From positions 399,067 through 463,066 of the forward strand of contig NW_001799288.1 in assembly GCF_000165425.1 (NCBI RefSeq): DNA of 64,000 bases, given 5' to 3'. Both the position numbers and the translations under genes were made by a program. This document shows, piece after piece, positions 12,843 to 25,323 of the stretch. Position 1 is the first letter of the stretch, and each line of letters opens with the position of its first letter. A model generated the notes under the pieces. It ran no database searches, had not been told where the DNA came from, and saw only the letters and a list, made by a program, of their open reading frames with translations. Source of the DNA: Paramecium tetraurelia (Eukaryota; Ciliophora; Oligohymenophorea; Peniculida; Parameciidae).

Positions 12843-13281
12843 ATGGGATGTATTTGCTCACAATAAAGAAGATTTAATTCACAAGAACAAACCTTAATAC
12901 TTGAATCATTGACAGATATCAAAGATGATGATGATATAATGATTATGTAAATGAAACTAATATAGCCAAAATTTATCTATTAACAAGTACTAACTTAAAT
13001 TCATTATTATATAATAGTTAAACAAAGAAAAGTCGTTAAAGATTTCATCTCGTTTTCTCGGCTCTAAGACCCCTTCTGAAGATGGGGTTCATCTGAATCC
13101 AAAAAGAAAGCTTAAAGGAATCTTAAAACAACAATAAAAATTTCAGAAAAAAAGGCCTAATTCTTTTGATTAGGCTAAAAGTGTTCGTTTTAACCTTATG
13201 CAGTAAGGTTAAGAGCTTTCGGGATAGAATTTGGTAAAATTGTCAAAATTGGTTAACTAAAGAACAATAAATAAAGAATGA
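12843..13281 (+). CDS. Small acylated protein with PP1-docking motif
   Basis: The product begins MGCICSQQRRFNSQEQ. Gly2 with Cys3 and Cys5 is the classic context for N-myristoylation plus palmitoylation, as in ciliary and plasma-membrane anchored signalling proteins. One intron, 12987-13017 (31 bases), joins YQQ to LNKEKSLKISSRFLGS. The tail is basic and contains KSVRFNL, which fits the RVxF docking motif for protein phosphatase 1. About 135 residues, otherwise disordered. The gene itself is convincing (clean start, intron and TGA); membrane targeting and PP1 binding are inferred from motifs only. Confidence 0.7.
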
Positions 13282-13490
13282 TATTTAATTGTTTCAATTA
13301 AAAATAAAATCGATTAATCAAAATTAAATATTCAAGGAAGTTCATTATTGATTTTTCTGTTATTAAATGATAAAAAGATGTTTAATAATAAATTTAAAAA
13401 GAAACTATATACTTATTTATCAAAATATTTTTGTTGCCCTAGTGATTAAATTATTAATAATTGATTTTCATTAATAAAATAATATTACAT

Positions 13491-15091
13491 ATGATGAATC
13501 GTTACTCCTTGTATTTTAAAGATATAAAGTTGGAAGATTCATATCAAAAATATTGGCTAGACATTAATAGAAGGCCTTTGTTGAAAAGATTAGTAATTAC
13601 AACAACTTTAATTCAGATCACAGATCTGATATAAATTATAGCTACATAATAATACGAACTACTTAATTGGAATTATGTCCTTGTTCATTACTTATCTCAA
13701 TTGTTTTTAAATATCATCCTTATCTTAATTTTAATTTATAAACCTAAACATGTTAGAACAGGACTTTTAGTATATAATCACTTTTTTGCCACTGTATTTG
13801 TAATTATTGAATATCAGAAAGCTACATATTCCATAAACTATTCAAAGATTGTTTAATTGGGTATAATTGGATCATAATTAATAATAATTTTATCATCTGA
13901 TTTTATTTAAGCAGCTTATTAAGCAAGTGTTTTCCCTTCTGTATACATTTTTATATGGTCATATGGTGAGGAATCAATTTATTATCCTGGATTTGTTGCA
14001 ATGCTGTTATCAGGATTAGTCATATTATAAGGTTTATATGATCATTAAGTAGCTTTAAGATCATAGTTTTAATTAGGTTTTATTGATAATCAATGGGAAA
14101 ATATATTTACATAGTTAATTAGTGAATAATATCTAATATTTTATTTTGATAATCCTACATTTAGTTTTTAATTATCGAATTCTAAAAATTACATCTATAA
14201 AATAGATACAACGTAATAACTTAAAACATATTTAAGAGCAATAAAATTAAACAAAAAATAAAATTTTGAGTAATTTTGTTATGAATAGATTCAAAATCAT
14301 ACCAATTTTTCAAAGGATGATCTAAAATAGAATTTGTCAATTGTATTTTAGGGTAAAGCTTAAATTATTTAATATTCAATATTTTATAGCGCTAGACCTT
14401 TAATTCTGTTATAAATAATTTCTAAAGATAAATATAGCTATGAGGACGGAAATATAAATTAATAAAAAACTTTAAGTTTGAGATTAAAAACTACTAATTT
14501 TAAATATAAAAAGTTTATTTATTTTATTATATCAGCCCACTTAAAAAAAAGGTGTAAATGATATATCCGGCATCGGTTAAATCTTTTATCAAAAATTAGA
14601 AAAAATATGCCTTTACGCCCAATTTATAAGAATATATTCCACTCCTCATAGCATTTTATCCGGTATAAATATTTTAATTAGAATATTTGTTCTAAAAAGT
14701 ATGTTTTATTTATTAAGATTATGAGATATAAATTGATAATAAAATCATTTTAATCACAAATAATAAAGAACTATTGCTAATGTTTTTTATTGAAATTATT
14801 GAAAAAGCAATATCAAAGCACTTGAATATATCAACATTAATCTTAGAAAATTCGTTAATTTGCGTCAAATTTAAATGCTATTATTCCAAAAAATCTCTTG
14901 ATTCGTTGATCCATAAAATAAGCCTTTATTCAAATTTTATTAATAAGATAGAGTTTGAAGATCAATGTATAAAAACATTAAATTTTAGTTATTGGACTTT
15001 ACATTCATAGCATTTCTTAATAGTTAGGAAATAAATTATAATTACTTCCATCAAGCCAAAACTAATTACCTTAAAATATATTAATTACTGA
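13491..15091 (+). CDS. Polytopic membrane protein, C-terminal half unresolved
   Basis: The product starts MMNRYSLYFKDIKLEDSYQK and has about six hydrophobic segments in the first ~220 residues (LVITTTLIQITDLIQIIA; FFATVFVIIEYQ; IIGSQLIIILSSDFI; FVAMLLSGLVILQGLY). The cytosolic part runs to FYSARPLILLQIISKDKYSY. Beyond ~14540 several 19- to 23-base GT-AG joins are possible and the frame is ambiguous, passing an A8 run. The last readable part is MFFIEIIEKAISKHLNIS, ending ITLKYINY. The layout recalls the many ciliate membrane sensor proteins with histidine-kinase-like tails, but no catalytic box is secure. Confidence 0.5.
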
Positions 15092-15358
15092 TCGCTGACA
15101 AATTCTTACTCTAATTAATGATTATTTATTCTACATATCACAATAATTATTAATTCCTTGATTTAAATAGAAAAACAAAATGATAATTTAGATTAATGGC
15201 CAATTTCAAAGTAAAAATTTTGTGAATAAAGATTGACTATCAATCATAAACATATTTTTAGTCACAGTATTTGCTAACTTATAAGCAGATATTAAATTCT
15301 GTCTATTTGACTTTCATAAAAATACTTAAAATAGAAAATAATATATATTATAAATATA

Positions 15359-18300
15359 ATGAATGAAACATATTAAAATCTGGTGTTATAGTATTTTGAA
15401 AAATTGAAAAAAGTGCTTCCCCAAAAGCTAAATTCTTATAAAGAGACAATACATAAATTCTAGGGATAGGATAAATCCTATTTTGGAGATCATATAATCG
15501 CATTCAAATAGGGAATGCAAATCAAATAAAGTAAAATAAAGGAATTGACGTTAACAACCCTAATTGTAAATTTTGATTACATTTTAGACCTTAGTATCAA
15601 AAGGTTATATTGATGGGGGCTTACAAGACAACACAGAAAACTTTTAATAATCTGATTAAATTGAAATAACAGACACTGCAGGTAAAAAAAGAGAATAACC
15701 TATTAATGTGATTGAATCACTGATACATTTAGTTCAATAATGCTTAGTAGAAAAGGATGAGATAATTTCATTAGCATTAAAATTATTGATATCGCTTGTG
15801 ATGAATCCATATTGTAATATGTAATATCATGAGTTAACGAAAGTTATTAAAACAATAGTCTATATTTATGCTCAATCAAAGTCTTAAAATATTGACAGAT
15901 TATGCAAAAGCATTTTCTTATAAATTATTTTGATAACATTTCAAGGAAGCAATAGCGATACCCTTGTAAAAATAACTCTAGATAATGTGATTAATAAAGT
16001 TTCTGAAATTAAATAATGTTAATATTGTGGGAAAGAAGGGAAGTTCGAATGTAGATAAAATAAAGTAACAGTGTGCTCTTATAGATGTAAGAAATATATT
16101 TAGGAGACATTGGAATTAAAATAAAAAAATTATGAAAATGCATAAAATCTCTTTGATTTACTAATTAGACTCTTATCTCCAAAATAGTAATTTTCAATAA
16201 CAAAGAAATTAAATTATTTTATTAGAGGGAATCTATTTCATATGTGATAATTATGATTTCTCTGTGGAGGCATAAAATATTTACAATTTGAGTTCATATT
16301 TATTGAAGTTCTGTTTATAAAATGAATAATAGTTATATTCACTAAGCTTTAAAATATTTTAAAGATTAACATTCAGTAAACATAAAGAAATGATCAACCA
16401 AATAAATATCTTCATTAATTAGATCTACATTAGTGTCCTCACAAACAAGAATACTACTGATTAACATAAGTAAACAACATTAGAATCTCTATGGAAGATC
16501 TTTCAAAGAAAACATGCCTCACTTGAGTTTTATTTGAATTATGATTGCAGTATAAAGCATGAATTTTTAATGGAAAATATTATCAATACATTGCACAGCA
16601 TTTTTTAATAAAATGAGTAATTCCGACCAGTGATCACACAAATTTATCAAGCCATTATTCTGGGCATAGAATCGACCTTTAATGAAAAGGCTATAAGTAA
16701 TTCTTAATAGGAGTAATAACAGCCTTAGGATATAGATGAAACTGTATTTATAAACTAATTAGAGATGCAAAGATAATAAAAGCAAGAAATATAAAAAGGA
16801 GTAGATCTCTTTAAAAAGAATCCTGAAAAAGGAGTCTCATTTTTAATAAAAGCAAATATATTATAAGATGATCCTGCTTCGATTGCTCGATTTTTAATTG
16901 AAAATAAAAGTTTGCCCAAAGAGTCTGTAGGATAATATCTAGGTGGTCACCATCCAATCAATATATAAGTGTTAAGTGAATACACAAATTTTTTGAAATT
17001 TCATAATATTATCGGTTGAATAAGCTTTAAGATAGTACTTAGATTTGTTTACTTTACCACCAGAATCCTAATAGATTGATAGAGTAGTTTAAAAGTTTGC
17101 TGATAAATTTTATGAAGACAATTAAAGCAATGCGTATTTCCACTTTAAATCCAGCAGCAGCATTTATACTTTTACTTATCTCTTAGTCATGTTATAAACT
17201 GATTTGCACAATCCAAAAGTTGTTGAAAAAATGAAATTAACAGATTTCATTAAATTGGCCAGATAAATAAATGATGGAGAGGATTTACCATCAGAATATC
17301 TCACAGTAACTTATCACTCAATTTAAAAAAATCCCCTTGCTGTTAGAGAATCTAATACACCTATGAATTCACTCACTCCTAATTAATATTAGAAATAGAT
17401 GGAGGAACTCTTAAAGAAGATTAAAGATTTAATAAAAAGATAATCTAATTCTAATTATATTTAAATTGATTAAGAAACAATTTTGTTATCAAAGGGTTTA
17501 TTTGAATAATTTTCAGGAAAATTTTTAGAAATACTGTTAGTAACTTATGAAAACACACCGAATGGTGATTCTTTAATTAAAAGCATCCTTTAATTAATAA
17601 AGTTGTCTTCAAAATTATCTATGAAAATTGAAAGTTTGGTTTAAGAAGTTATAAAAGTAGGGTTGAATAGTTTAAAAAAAGGAAGTACTATGTTAATGAT
17701 TAGTTTATTATCAACAATTCCAACTATTGGGAATTCATTACACGAATAAGGATGGAAATGTGTTTTAGAGGCTGTAAGTTAAATGGATGAGTTCAGATTG
17801 TTAGATTCAGATCACACAGAAAAAGTGTTTATGTGTTCAAAGGATTTAGATAATTCATCTATTGAGGAATTTATACTTTAACTATGTTAGTTATCAAAAT
17901 AAGAAATCATTTAAAAACATCGTATTTACTCTTTATAAAAACTTGTTGAAGTCAGTGATTATAATATGGATAGAGTCAAAGTCATATGGAATAGGCTATG
18001 GTCAATTGTAAGTCAGCATATTCAAGAAACAGTGTCAGTCAGAGTTAAAAAGATTACTATTGTTGCTGTTGATTCATTAAAATAATTAAATATGAAATTC
18101 TTATCGAAAGAAGAATTGTATAACATAGAATTTTAAAGAGAGGTCTTAAAGCCATTTGAATTAATCTACAATAATAGTGATATTGAGGAAAAGGAATTTG
18201 TATTGTTATGCGTAAAATAAATTCTTCAAAATAGTAAGACTTACATCAAGAGCGGATATAAGGTCATTTTTAATTTAATAAATCTTGGCTTAAAAGAAGA

Positions 18301-19853
18301 AAATGATACACTTTCAAAGTTAGCATTTGATCTCTTAAGATTTATAGAAATATAAGAATTAATATTGATCGATTTAATTTAAACCTATTAGATTCTAGGT
18401 AAAAAGGATAATGAAAATATGGCAATTAATTCAATTGATTTTGTTAAACAATGTTAACGTTTTATGATAACACAAGAGTAATAAACCTTGCAGGTTCCCC
18501 TCTTAGGAATTCTGTCAAATTTGGCAGGGGATAAAAGAATTCAAATATAAACTTAGGCAGTTGAAACATTATTTTACATTTTAGAAGAGAAAGGTAATTT
18601 ATTTAATGAGGAATATTGGATAATGATATTTTCTTCTGTTTTAAGACCCATATTTGATGAGATTTAATTTACTTTAAGTACAAATCCAGAACTCAATTAA
18701 TACTGGTTTAAGGATAGTTGTCAAAAAGTATTTCAAAATATTTCAAGTTTAATCAAGAAACATTACACTAAATTAAAAGGATAATTACCAGATTTTCTAA
18801 AATTATTCTAGAATTGTATTCAGAATTAGAATGAAAAATTAGCACAACTAAGTATTTAAGCTTTCAAAACTATGATTATGGAGAAAGGGTTACAATTTGA
18901 ATAGAAAGATTGGGAATTAATATTGTCATTTATTCAATAGATGCTTAAATATACGATACCAACTAAACTTAGAGATATCGACTAATCTGTGATTAAATAA
19001 GAATAATAAGCTAGTCGTAAACTATAGCGATAAAAATCACTGTAAACTGTTACAAACAATATAATTAATGAATGCTACAGTCAATGTGCTGCTTAATTAC
19101 TATTAATTTAAACCAGCAGAGACATTTGCGAACTCTATCATTAAAATTGGAGTCTAAGTTAATTAGATAATCTAGAAGTCACCTTCTATGAATCATATTA
19201 ATTTGCTAAGTTATTCAATCAATAGATTGAACAAAGATACAATATTTGGAAGTCAGGATTCATGTAAGATATGAATGTGCTTCCCGGTTTACTAAGACAA
19301 GAAAGGGAAGCATTTTCTTGCATGATTATGATTATCTAATTTAAAATAGAAATTTTGAAATAAGAATAATTGAAGGTACATCAACAAAACTAGGAGTAAG
19401 TTAATGAAGAATTACAAATTAAAGAACCATATGAAGTAGTTTTAAATAGGTATTTACATATATTATTGGACTCTATTAAGTAATTTAATTCTAAGCATAT
19501 TTAATTTATTAATCAATAACAAGAAAGTGGAGAAGATCCTCTCTATAAGATTAGGCAGTATGAAACGGAAAGAGATATTTAAAATCTCAGAACTCTATTG
19601 GATGTTTCTATTTTACCAAGAATTTTGTTATTGAGTGATTAAGAGGTAGTTTTAATTATTAATTTAGATAAAACTAAAATTAAATGAATTTTATGAATAA
19701 TTGTTGAATGCATGCAGCTTTGTCAGTGAATACTGCATATTACAAATGGGGTGTTAGGATTGTAAAAAGTGTGTTAGATGCTTAAATTAATAGAAAAATA
19801 ATCTGTTTTTTCAAATAAAGAAATGCTTACTAAAATTGTTTGAGTTAAAATGA
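15359..19853 (+). CDS. BIG/Sec7-type ARF guanine nucleotide exchange factor
   Basis: A large ARF-GEF of the BIG class, which recruits ARF to trans-Golgi or endosomal membranes. N-terminal DCB/HUS helices (PINVIESLIHLVQQCLVEKD; HASLEFYLNYDCSIKHE) precede the Sec7 domain (~16795-17345): FKKNPEKGVSFLIKANIL, SVGQYLGGHHPINIQVL, LRQYLDLFTLPPESQQIDR and LLVMLQTDLHNPKV. Long HDS helices follow to NEFYEQLLNACSFVSEYC. Introns include one of 22 bases near 15568, a 19-base one near 16191 and a 22-base one near 19646. Odd points: the usual YLGE is YLGG, a small Cys-rich knuckle interrupts the DCB/HUS region, and one extra G near 17018 breaks the frame inside Sec7. Confidence 0.88.
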
Positions 19854-19871
19854 TTATATATTATTATAAAA

Positions 19872-20670
19872 ATGGATTAAATATTTATTTCTGGTATTGC
19901 AGGAGGCTCAGCAGGAATCATTACAGATTTTATCTTTTTTCCTATTGAAACAATAAAGACCAGAATCTAAGCATCCAATAATAAAGTTGATTATTTCAAA
20001 ACAGCAGCCAAAGTAAATAAATACAAAGGAGTATATCCATCTTATCTATTATTTGAAGCTTTTATCATAAATCACAGTCTCCTTTCCATCAGCATTCATA
20101 TTCTTCTCCACTTATGATACATCTAAAAAATATGGTTGTTCGCATATGATAGCAGGTGCATTAGGTGAGTTTGTAACAAACATCATCAGAAATCCTTTTG
20201 AAGTGGTCAAAAACCAAATGCAAGTAGGTTTAGATGCAAGTGTGAGAGACACACTGAGATCGATCTATTATGGTTAAGGATTTAGAGGTTTCTATGCCGG
20301 ATTCACTACTATAATAATGAGAGAAATACCATTCAGTGCAATTCAATTTCCAATATATGAAAATATGAAGATACACTTTGGAAATGACGGATTTGTAGAC
20401 CATGCATTAAATGGGGCTGTGGCAGGAGGCACAGCAGCCTTTTTAACTACACCATGCGATGTTGTGAAATCTAAATTAATGACCTAAAGGAATCAATTTT
20501 ATGATTCTCTCAGAGGTTGTATTAAGTCGATTTATGAGACAGAAGGGATTCTAGGTTTCTTTAGAGCTGCCCATATTCGAACTATGTAGATCTCAACATC
20601 AGGAATTATATTTTTTAGTGCATATGAAAGATGTAAATTTTATATTTCATCATTCAATAATAGATCATGA
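19872..20670 (+). CDS. Mitochondrial S-adenosylmethionine carrier
   Basis: A member of the mitochondrial carrier family, closest to SLC25A26/Pet8, which imports S-adenosylmethionine in exchange for S-adenosylhomocysteine. Three repeats are visible, with signatures PIETIKTR, PFEVVKNQ and PCDVVKSK, and the carrier-typical GFYAGFTTIIMREIPFSAIQ before the fifth helix. The start MDQIFISGIAGGSAGIITDF matches the SAM carrier's short N-terminus. One intron, 20031-20058 (28 bases), joins KYKG to LLSQITVSFPSAFIFF. About 255 residues, the expected size. Its TGA overlaps the stop of the opposite gene. Confidence 0.88.
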
Positions 20671-22575
20671 TTATAGCTTTTTATTGAGATATTCTAAAAG
20701 TGAATAAGAATTAAGGACATTTTCCAATCTATCTACAAAAGATATATGTTTCCCATGTAATATTCTGTATGTCTTATTCTCTTCAACTGTAAGTTTCTCT
20801 TTTATTACATGAAATCCTCCATTCTGTAAGATTTATGGTAAATGATACTCGCTACTCATCTTGTTCTATAGTGTATATTTTCTTGAATGCTTTCCCTTCA
20901 CTTGTATTTCTAGTTTATCCCACGTTTCCTTTGAAATTGATAGAAACATTCCTTGCTCAGTATTTGTATGCACATCATAAATCTATACTCTTATGCCTAT
21001 AGGTTTATCTTGTATACCCAAATAAGACATTGTGAATGGTATTTTATACATGCTGTGTTGGTTTGCTAATTTTATTCTAAAATTTACTCAAAAACATTCT
21101 GCAATTGCATTCACATGACAAATCAACTGATAAAATGGCATTCTCTTTAAATCTTTCTTGATCGTCTGCATCCAACTCTTTAGTAAAGGTCAATAATGTA
21201 TAACAGTTGCATAGAATATTACAAATCAGAAGAGAATCAGCTTAATCTAGATTGCTAACATTTAATCCTAATTTCTGGCATACATTATCATACTAAATTT
21301 AAGTATGTCCCATTGCTTTAACTTTTGATTATCTTGGACCTACCATTAATTTAATACTTACCATAAGTCTCATATGTGTTGCTCAAAAATAACTCAAAAC
21401 ATTATTCTCTAGAATTATCTGCAATAAAAATAATTCTTTAAAAAGTATTTTTATCCCATATTTTTATTAGGCACATCTAAACTTTTGCCTAACTTTTATT
21501 TGGCATTGTTATTTAGGTACCACTCAAAATTTTATTGATTTATTGAAATTTTTGAACATTAAAAATTCTATATAAAAGCTCTTCTAAATCATTTACTAAT
21601 TTCTATATAAATTAAGTCAATTTTTATTAATTTTTAACAATGTAACTTCGTATATTGTAAACTTTATGTTTTGGTTTTACAGTATCATTAGATTTTTCCA
21701 AGTTCTCTTAAATTCTAATCATTTCCTAAACTTCCTCTCTTTCGTAATCATCTTAACCATATATATCAAAGAATTAATCTAATGAACTTTAATCAAACTA
21801 TAAATCTAATGCAATTGTGTTTAATATCAATCTAAATATTCCATCCTCTAAAGGATACAACTATGGAATGCATTATTCATCACACAATTATATCTTGTCT
21901 CCATCATTTAATAAACTTTATGGCTATGCATATATTGATATTTTTTGCTCTCCTTCTTCTTCTTTAATTGAAATGAATGGAATTATCAAATATTAAATAA
22001 ACTACTTAAAAGTAGTAATACATTTCAGCTATTAAGTGTAAGGCAAGACATTCTTATAATCTATGAATTAAATTAAGTCCTTTATAATAGATAGTTCAAC
22101 ATATTCAATTTTAGCAGTTGAATGTTCTTATTTAGAATTGATTGAAATCTTAATTGACAATTCTTTATTCTTCTACACAACACCACAAGATATTTCATAT
22201 AAAACATTGTCAATTAGTGCTTTTTTCACAATTGTTTAATCCGTAGTTAAATTTATATTGTATTATTTTGATTAATCCATCTCTAAATTAATGTTAAAAT
22301 TTATTACAATCTAAAATTGTTAAATTCAAATCTATTGTAAAATCTGTGTCATTTATCATAGATATACTATTTATTTTCGGTTCATCGGTGTCAACTAATC
22401 CATTAATTAAGTTATGAATATCAATAGTACTTTATCTCTCTTATTTCCTAATTTATAAACTTTGAATCTTTTAAGATTGGTTTGAAGCAACACCAAAGCT
22501 CATTCTTTCTTACATTATTCCAGGCTAAAATTCAGAACTTTAGTGTTATTATGTTGAAATTTAAGAATTTTACAA

Positions 22576-22606
<31 letters not shown>

Positions 22607-23271
22607 TACTATTATTATTATTATTATTATTGTTATTATTGTTATTATTGTTATTATTGTTATTATAGAATTTGTTATTGTTATTATTATTATTGTAGCA
22701 ATTTCATCTTTTCTTGAGCTGTCTCTTATTCCTATAATCGGAATTTTATTTTTAAAGCCTCAGCACTTAACTAAGTAATCTTATCTTTTAATTCTTCAAT
22801 CTCTACCTCTCTCTCTTTCCTTTAATTTTGAATTCTTTTATTCTCCTTTGTTAGTTCATCAATTTTTTTTTCTAATTCAACTATTTTTGGTTCTTATTTT
22901 TTCTAACCTTAAGATTTCATAAATGTATCTATTTTTCTTTATATAATTTATTCAATATCATTTTAAGATTATACTGGCTAGCTTTAAACTAACTATTAAA
23001 TTATTTAGGATGATACTTTTGGTGATTGTATACGAAAACTTCCTTTATGAATATTCGTCTATTATATTTTTTGCTATTAGTTTAGATCATGTCTATATGA
23101 TTGTGGTTTCACAGAATCAGGACGCTTAAAAGACTTAAATCCTTAGGCTTCACTAATGGATCTCTCAATAAATCTTGGATTTTAAAAAAGGGCTGTTTTT
23201 CCACTCTTTAAGGTTTTGAGTAATTGATGAACTTAAAAACAAACTTTTGATGAGTTCAATATTTTGCCCAT
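20665..23271 (-). CDS. Large poly-Q protein with coiled coil and C-terminal beta domains
   Basis: I read one gene of about 830 residues. It begins MGKILNSSKVCFQVHQLL, has a disordered stretch (FKRPDSVKPQSYRHD), a coiled coil (VELEKKIDELTKENKR), a poly-Gln tract, then beta-rich C-terminal segments (KALIDNVLYEISCGVV; IPFTMSYLGIQDKPIGI; FLSISKETWDKLEIQVKG). Introns of 25 bases near 22313 and 19 bases near 21085 are well placed; the join near 21350 is less sure. The C-terminal strands loosely recall adaptin-ear-like domains, but I cannot assign a family. An alternative is two genes split near 21506; the open frame across that point favours one. Confidence 0.6.
22573..22697 (-). repeat. Trinucleotide tract encoding poly-glutamine
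   Basis: About 125 bases of TTA/TTG repeats on the plus strand. On the minus strand these are TAA/CAA/TAG codons giving two Gln runs, one of about 30 residues. It is mainly built of reassigned stop codons. The plus strand of the same run encodes poly-Ile, which is an artefact. Confidence 0.9.
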
Positions 23272-23386
23272 AGGTTTTTTCTTAAAATATGCATTTAAAT
23301 CGATACCATGGGAATATAGTTATTGATGCTTTTTTTCAAATTAGAACCTCTTTCACTAAATAAAAATAACTTAGTAATTTGATGTT

Positions 23387-25323
23387 ATGGTCCAAAATAC
23401 TTACGACCAAGTTTGGCTCCATTTATAAAAAATTATTAAAAATCTAAATCTTAACAAAATCCAAGAACCTATAAATTTTGAACAGTTTTTGCATAGAAAA
23501 TATACCCATTTAGAAGAAGAACAATATCTCTAGGTCTGCATGAATTTTTTATTTCCTTGAAAATCTGATCTAATTAAAAAGTAAAGCCATACATACGGTT
23601 CGTAATTCACTAAGGCCTTTTCTGTGATGGAAAGACATTTTTTGAAATCTTACAAGAAATAATAAATCCTGGATAAGTTTAGATGTGAGATCATATGTAG
23701 TTATGGGATATCTTATTCAAAGTATTTCAGGTTAAATTTTGCTACCTTCTTTGCCAAGTCTATCATATGAGCTTGGAAAAGCAGGACTGTTAAATTATTT
23801 AATGATTGCACACAATAAAAAGTAGGAACATCTTAAGACAATGAAATGGTTAGGATAATAAGATCAGGACTTTCTGGATATTCCTCAAACATTTGAGCAA
23901 ACATCTAAAACAGTTCGTATAAATTGGAAGGGTCTTTATTTAAATTTTTAATGAAATCGATAGGTATTGACCTGCCCTTAGCAAAATTGTGGAGTATTTC
24001 AATGTAATAATTATTCATATTAATAAAAATATGCAATAGAATCCTTTATAGTTATTATTGAGCTTATTAGCAGCAAGAGAAGAAATTATATTTATGATAA
24101 GAATAATTGGCCATTAGATGCATGAGGATTGCAGAAATAAACTAGGAACATTACGGGAAATATCAGATGAAATCATGAGAGGGGAATAAAAAAGGGAAAA
24201 TTTGGAACATTATTTGTTTTTAAACTTGACTGAGAGTAATCGTAAACTATTTCTTCCCAAGGTGATTTAGAAATATATCAAAATAACTTAATATTATTTA
24301 GTCAAAACTCAGGTATATATTTTTGAATGAAGTAATAGATATACTTTCCAAAGTAAGGATAAGTAATTTGTTAGGAAGTAATAAATTAACCAAACTTAAG
24401 GAATTCCATCTCCCAAATTCTTTAAGAATCACTTGTAACCATACTGAAGTTTATTTGTAATCTCTAAAAACAAAAGCTAAAGCACGAACTTGCTCAAATG
24501 TTCAATTATGAATTGTATAAACCTATTTAAAATCAAGAGAGGACCGTTGTAATAGAAATGAAAAGTTTTATTCTGAACCGCTTGTCCTAGGAGTAATCGG
24601 ATTACGTTATTTGAATGAATTACACAAAAAATATTGTTATTCTGCATGCAGACATAGTATTCGAAATGTCTATGATGTTCTCCTTTTGGATGATAATACT
24701 AAACAATTATATCTATAAGGAGGAGGTAAGCATTAAAAATATAAATAGGATTTTCAAGCCTTATTAGTAGTATCACAAAATTAAAGGATAAATCAGTTGA
24801 TAACACATAATCCGTGTATATACCAGTGGAGAGTACTGTTGAAATAATTACTTAGAGATATGAAAAATTATTAAAAGAAATTCTGGATCAAAACTATCAT
24901 GTTCAAAAATCTGTAAATAGATATTATGATTAATACAAAAAATATAAAATGAAGCCTTTGTTGATAAAGGGTTATGCTACTCCGAAAAAATAGGAAACGG
25001 ATTTTAAGTCATAACGAATTTAAAAGAGGTCAATCGAATCTGGTCCCATCTTAAGTGATATGGGAAGATATTCTGAACCAATCAGTAGAAACCCTTTAAC
25101 ATAAGACTATTTAAATTCAGTTAGATCGAAACAAGCAAAGTGTAGAACATAAAAATAAAGCGACATTATTCTAAGTGGATTTATATCACCTAAATAATAA
25201 ACTATTGTCAGAAAACATAGAAGTTTAAAAAATTATGATCCCTCATTACTGAAGCCAACAATCTTATAAAATTTTTATGATTCTAATTTAAGGATCACTC
25301 ATAGCATTAAAAAGGCAGGATGA
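23387..25323 (+). CDS. Hypothetical protein with basic, Ser-rich tail
   Basis: The product starts MVQNTYDQVWLHLQKIIKNL and ends NLRITHSIKKAG. The middle is helical (LLSLLAAREEIIFMIRIIGH; KLGTLREISDEIMRGEQ) and the C-terminal third is basic and disordered (KPLLIKGYATPKKQETD; SGPILSDMGRYSEPISRN). Several introns are required between 23530 and 24880 and I could not fix them all. No domain was recognised. Divergent from the poly-Q gene with 115 bases between starts. Confidence 0.55.

Noticed and set aside
14560-14700. DISGIG string resembling a histidine-kinase ATP-binding box
   Set aside because: It needs a one-base change at an A8 run. Another splice choice gives a different, equally open frame, so the match is not secure.
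16180-16235. Apparent extra G in the N-terminal half of the Sec7 gene
   Set aside because: A 19-base intron after LLSPKQ gives a continuous frame, so no break is needed.
20031-20058. Apparent frame break in the SAM carrier
   Set aside because: A 28-base GT-AG intron resolves it and restores the carrier sequence.
22482-22778. Plus-strand frame rich in isoleucine
   Set aside because: It is the reverse strand of the poly-Gln tract; no conserved sequence on either side.
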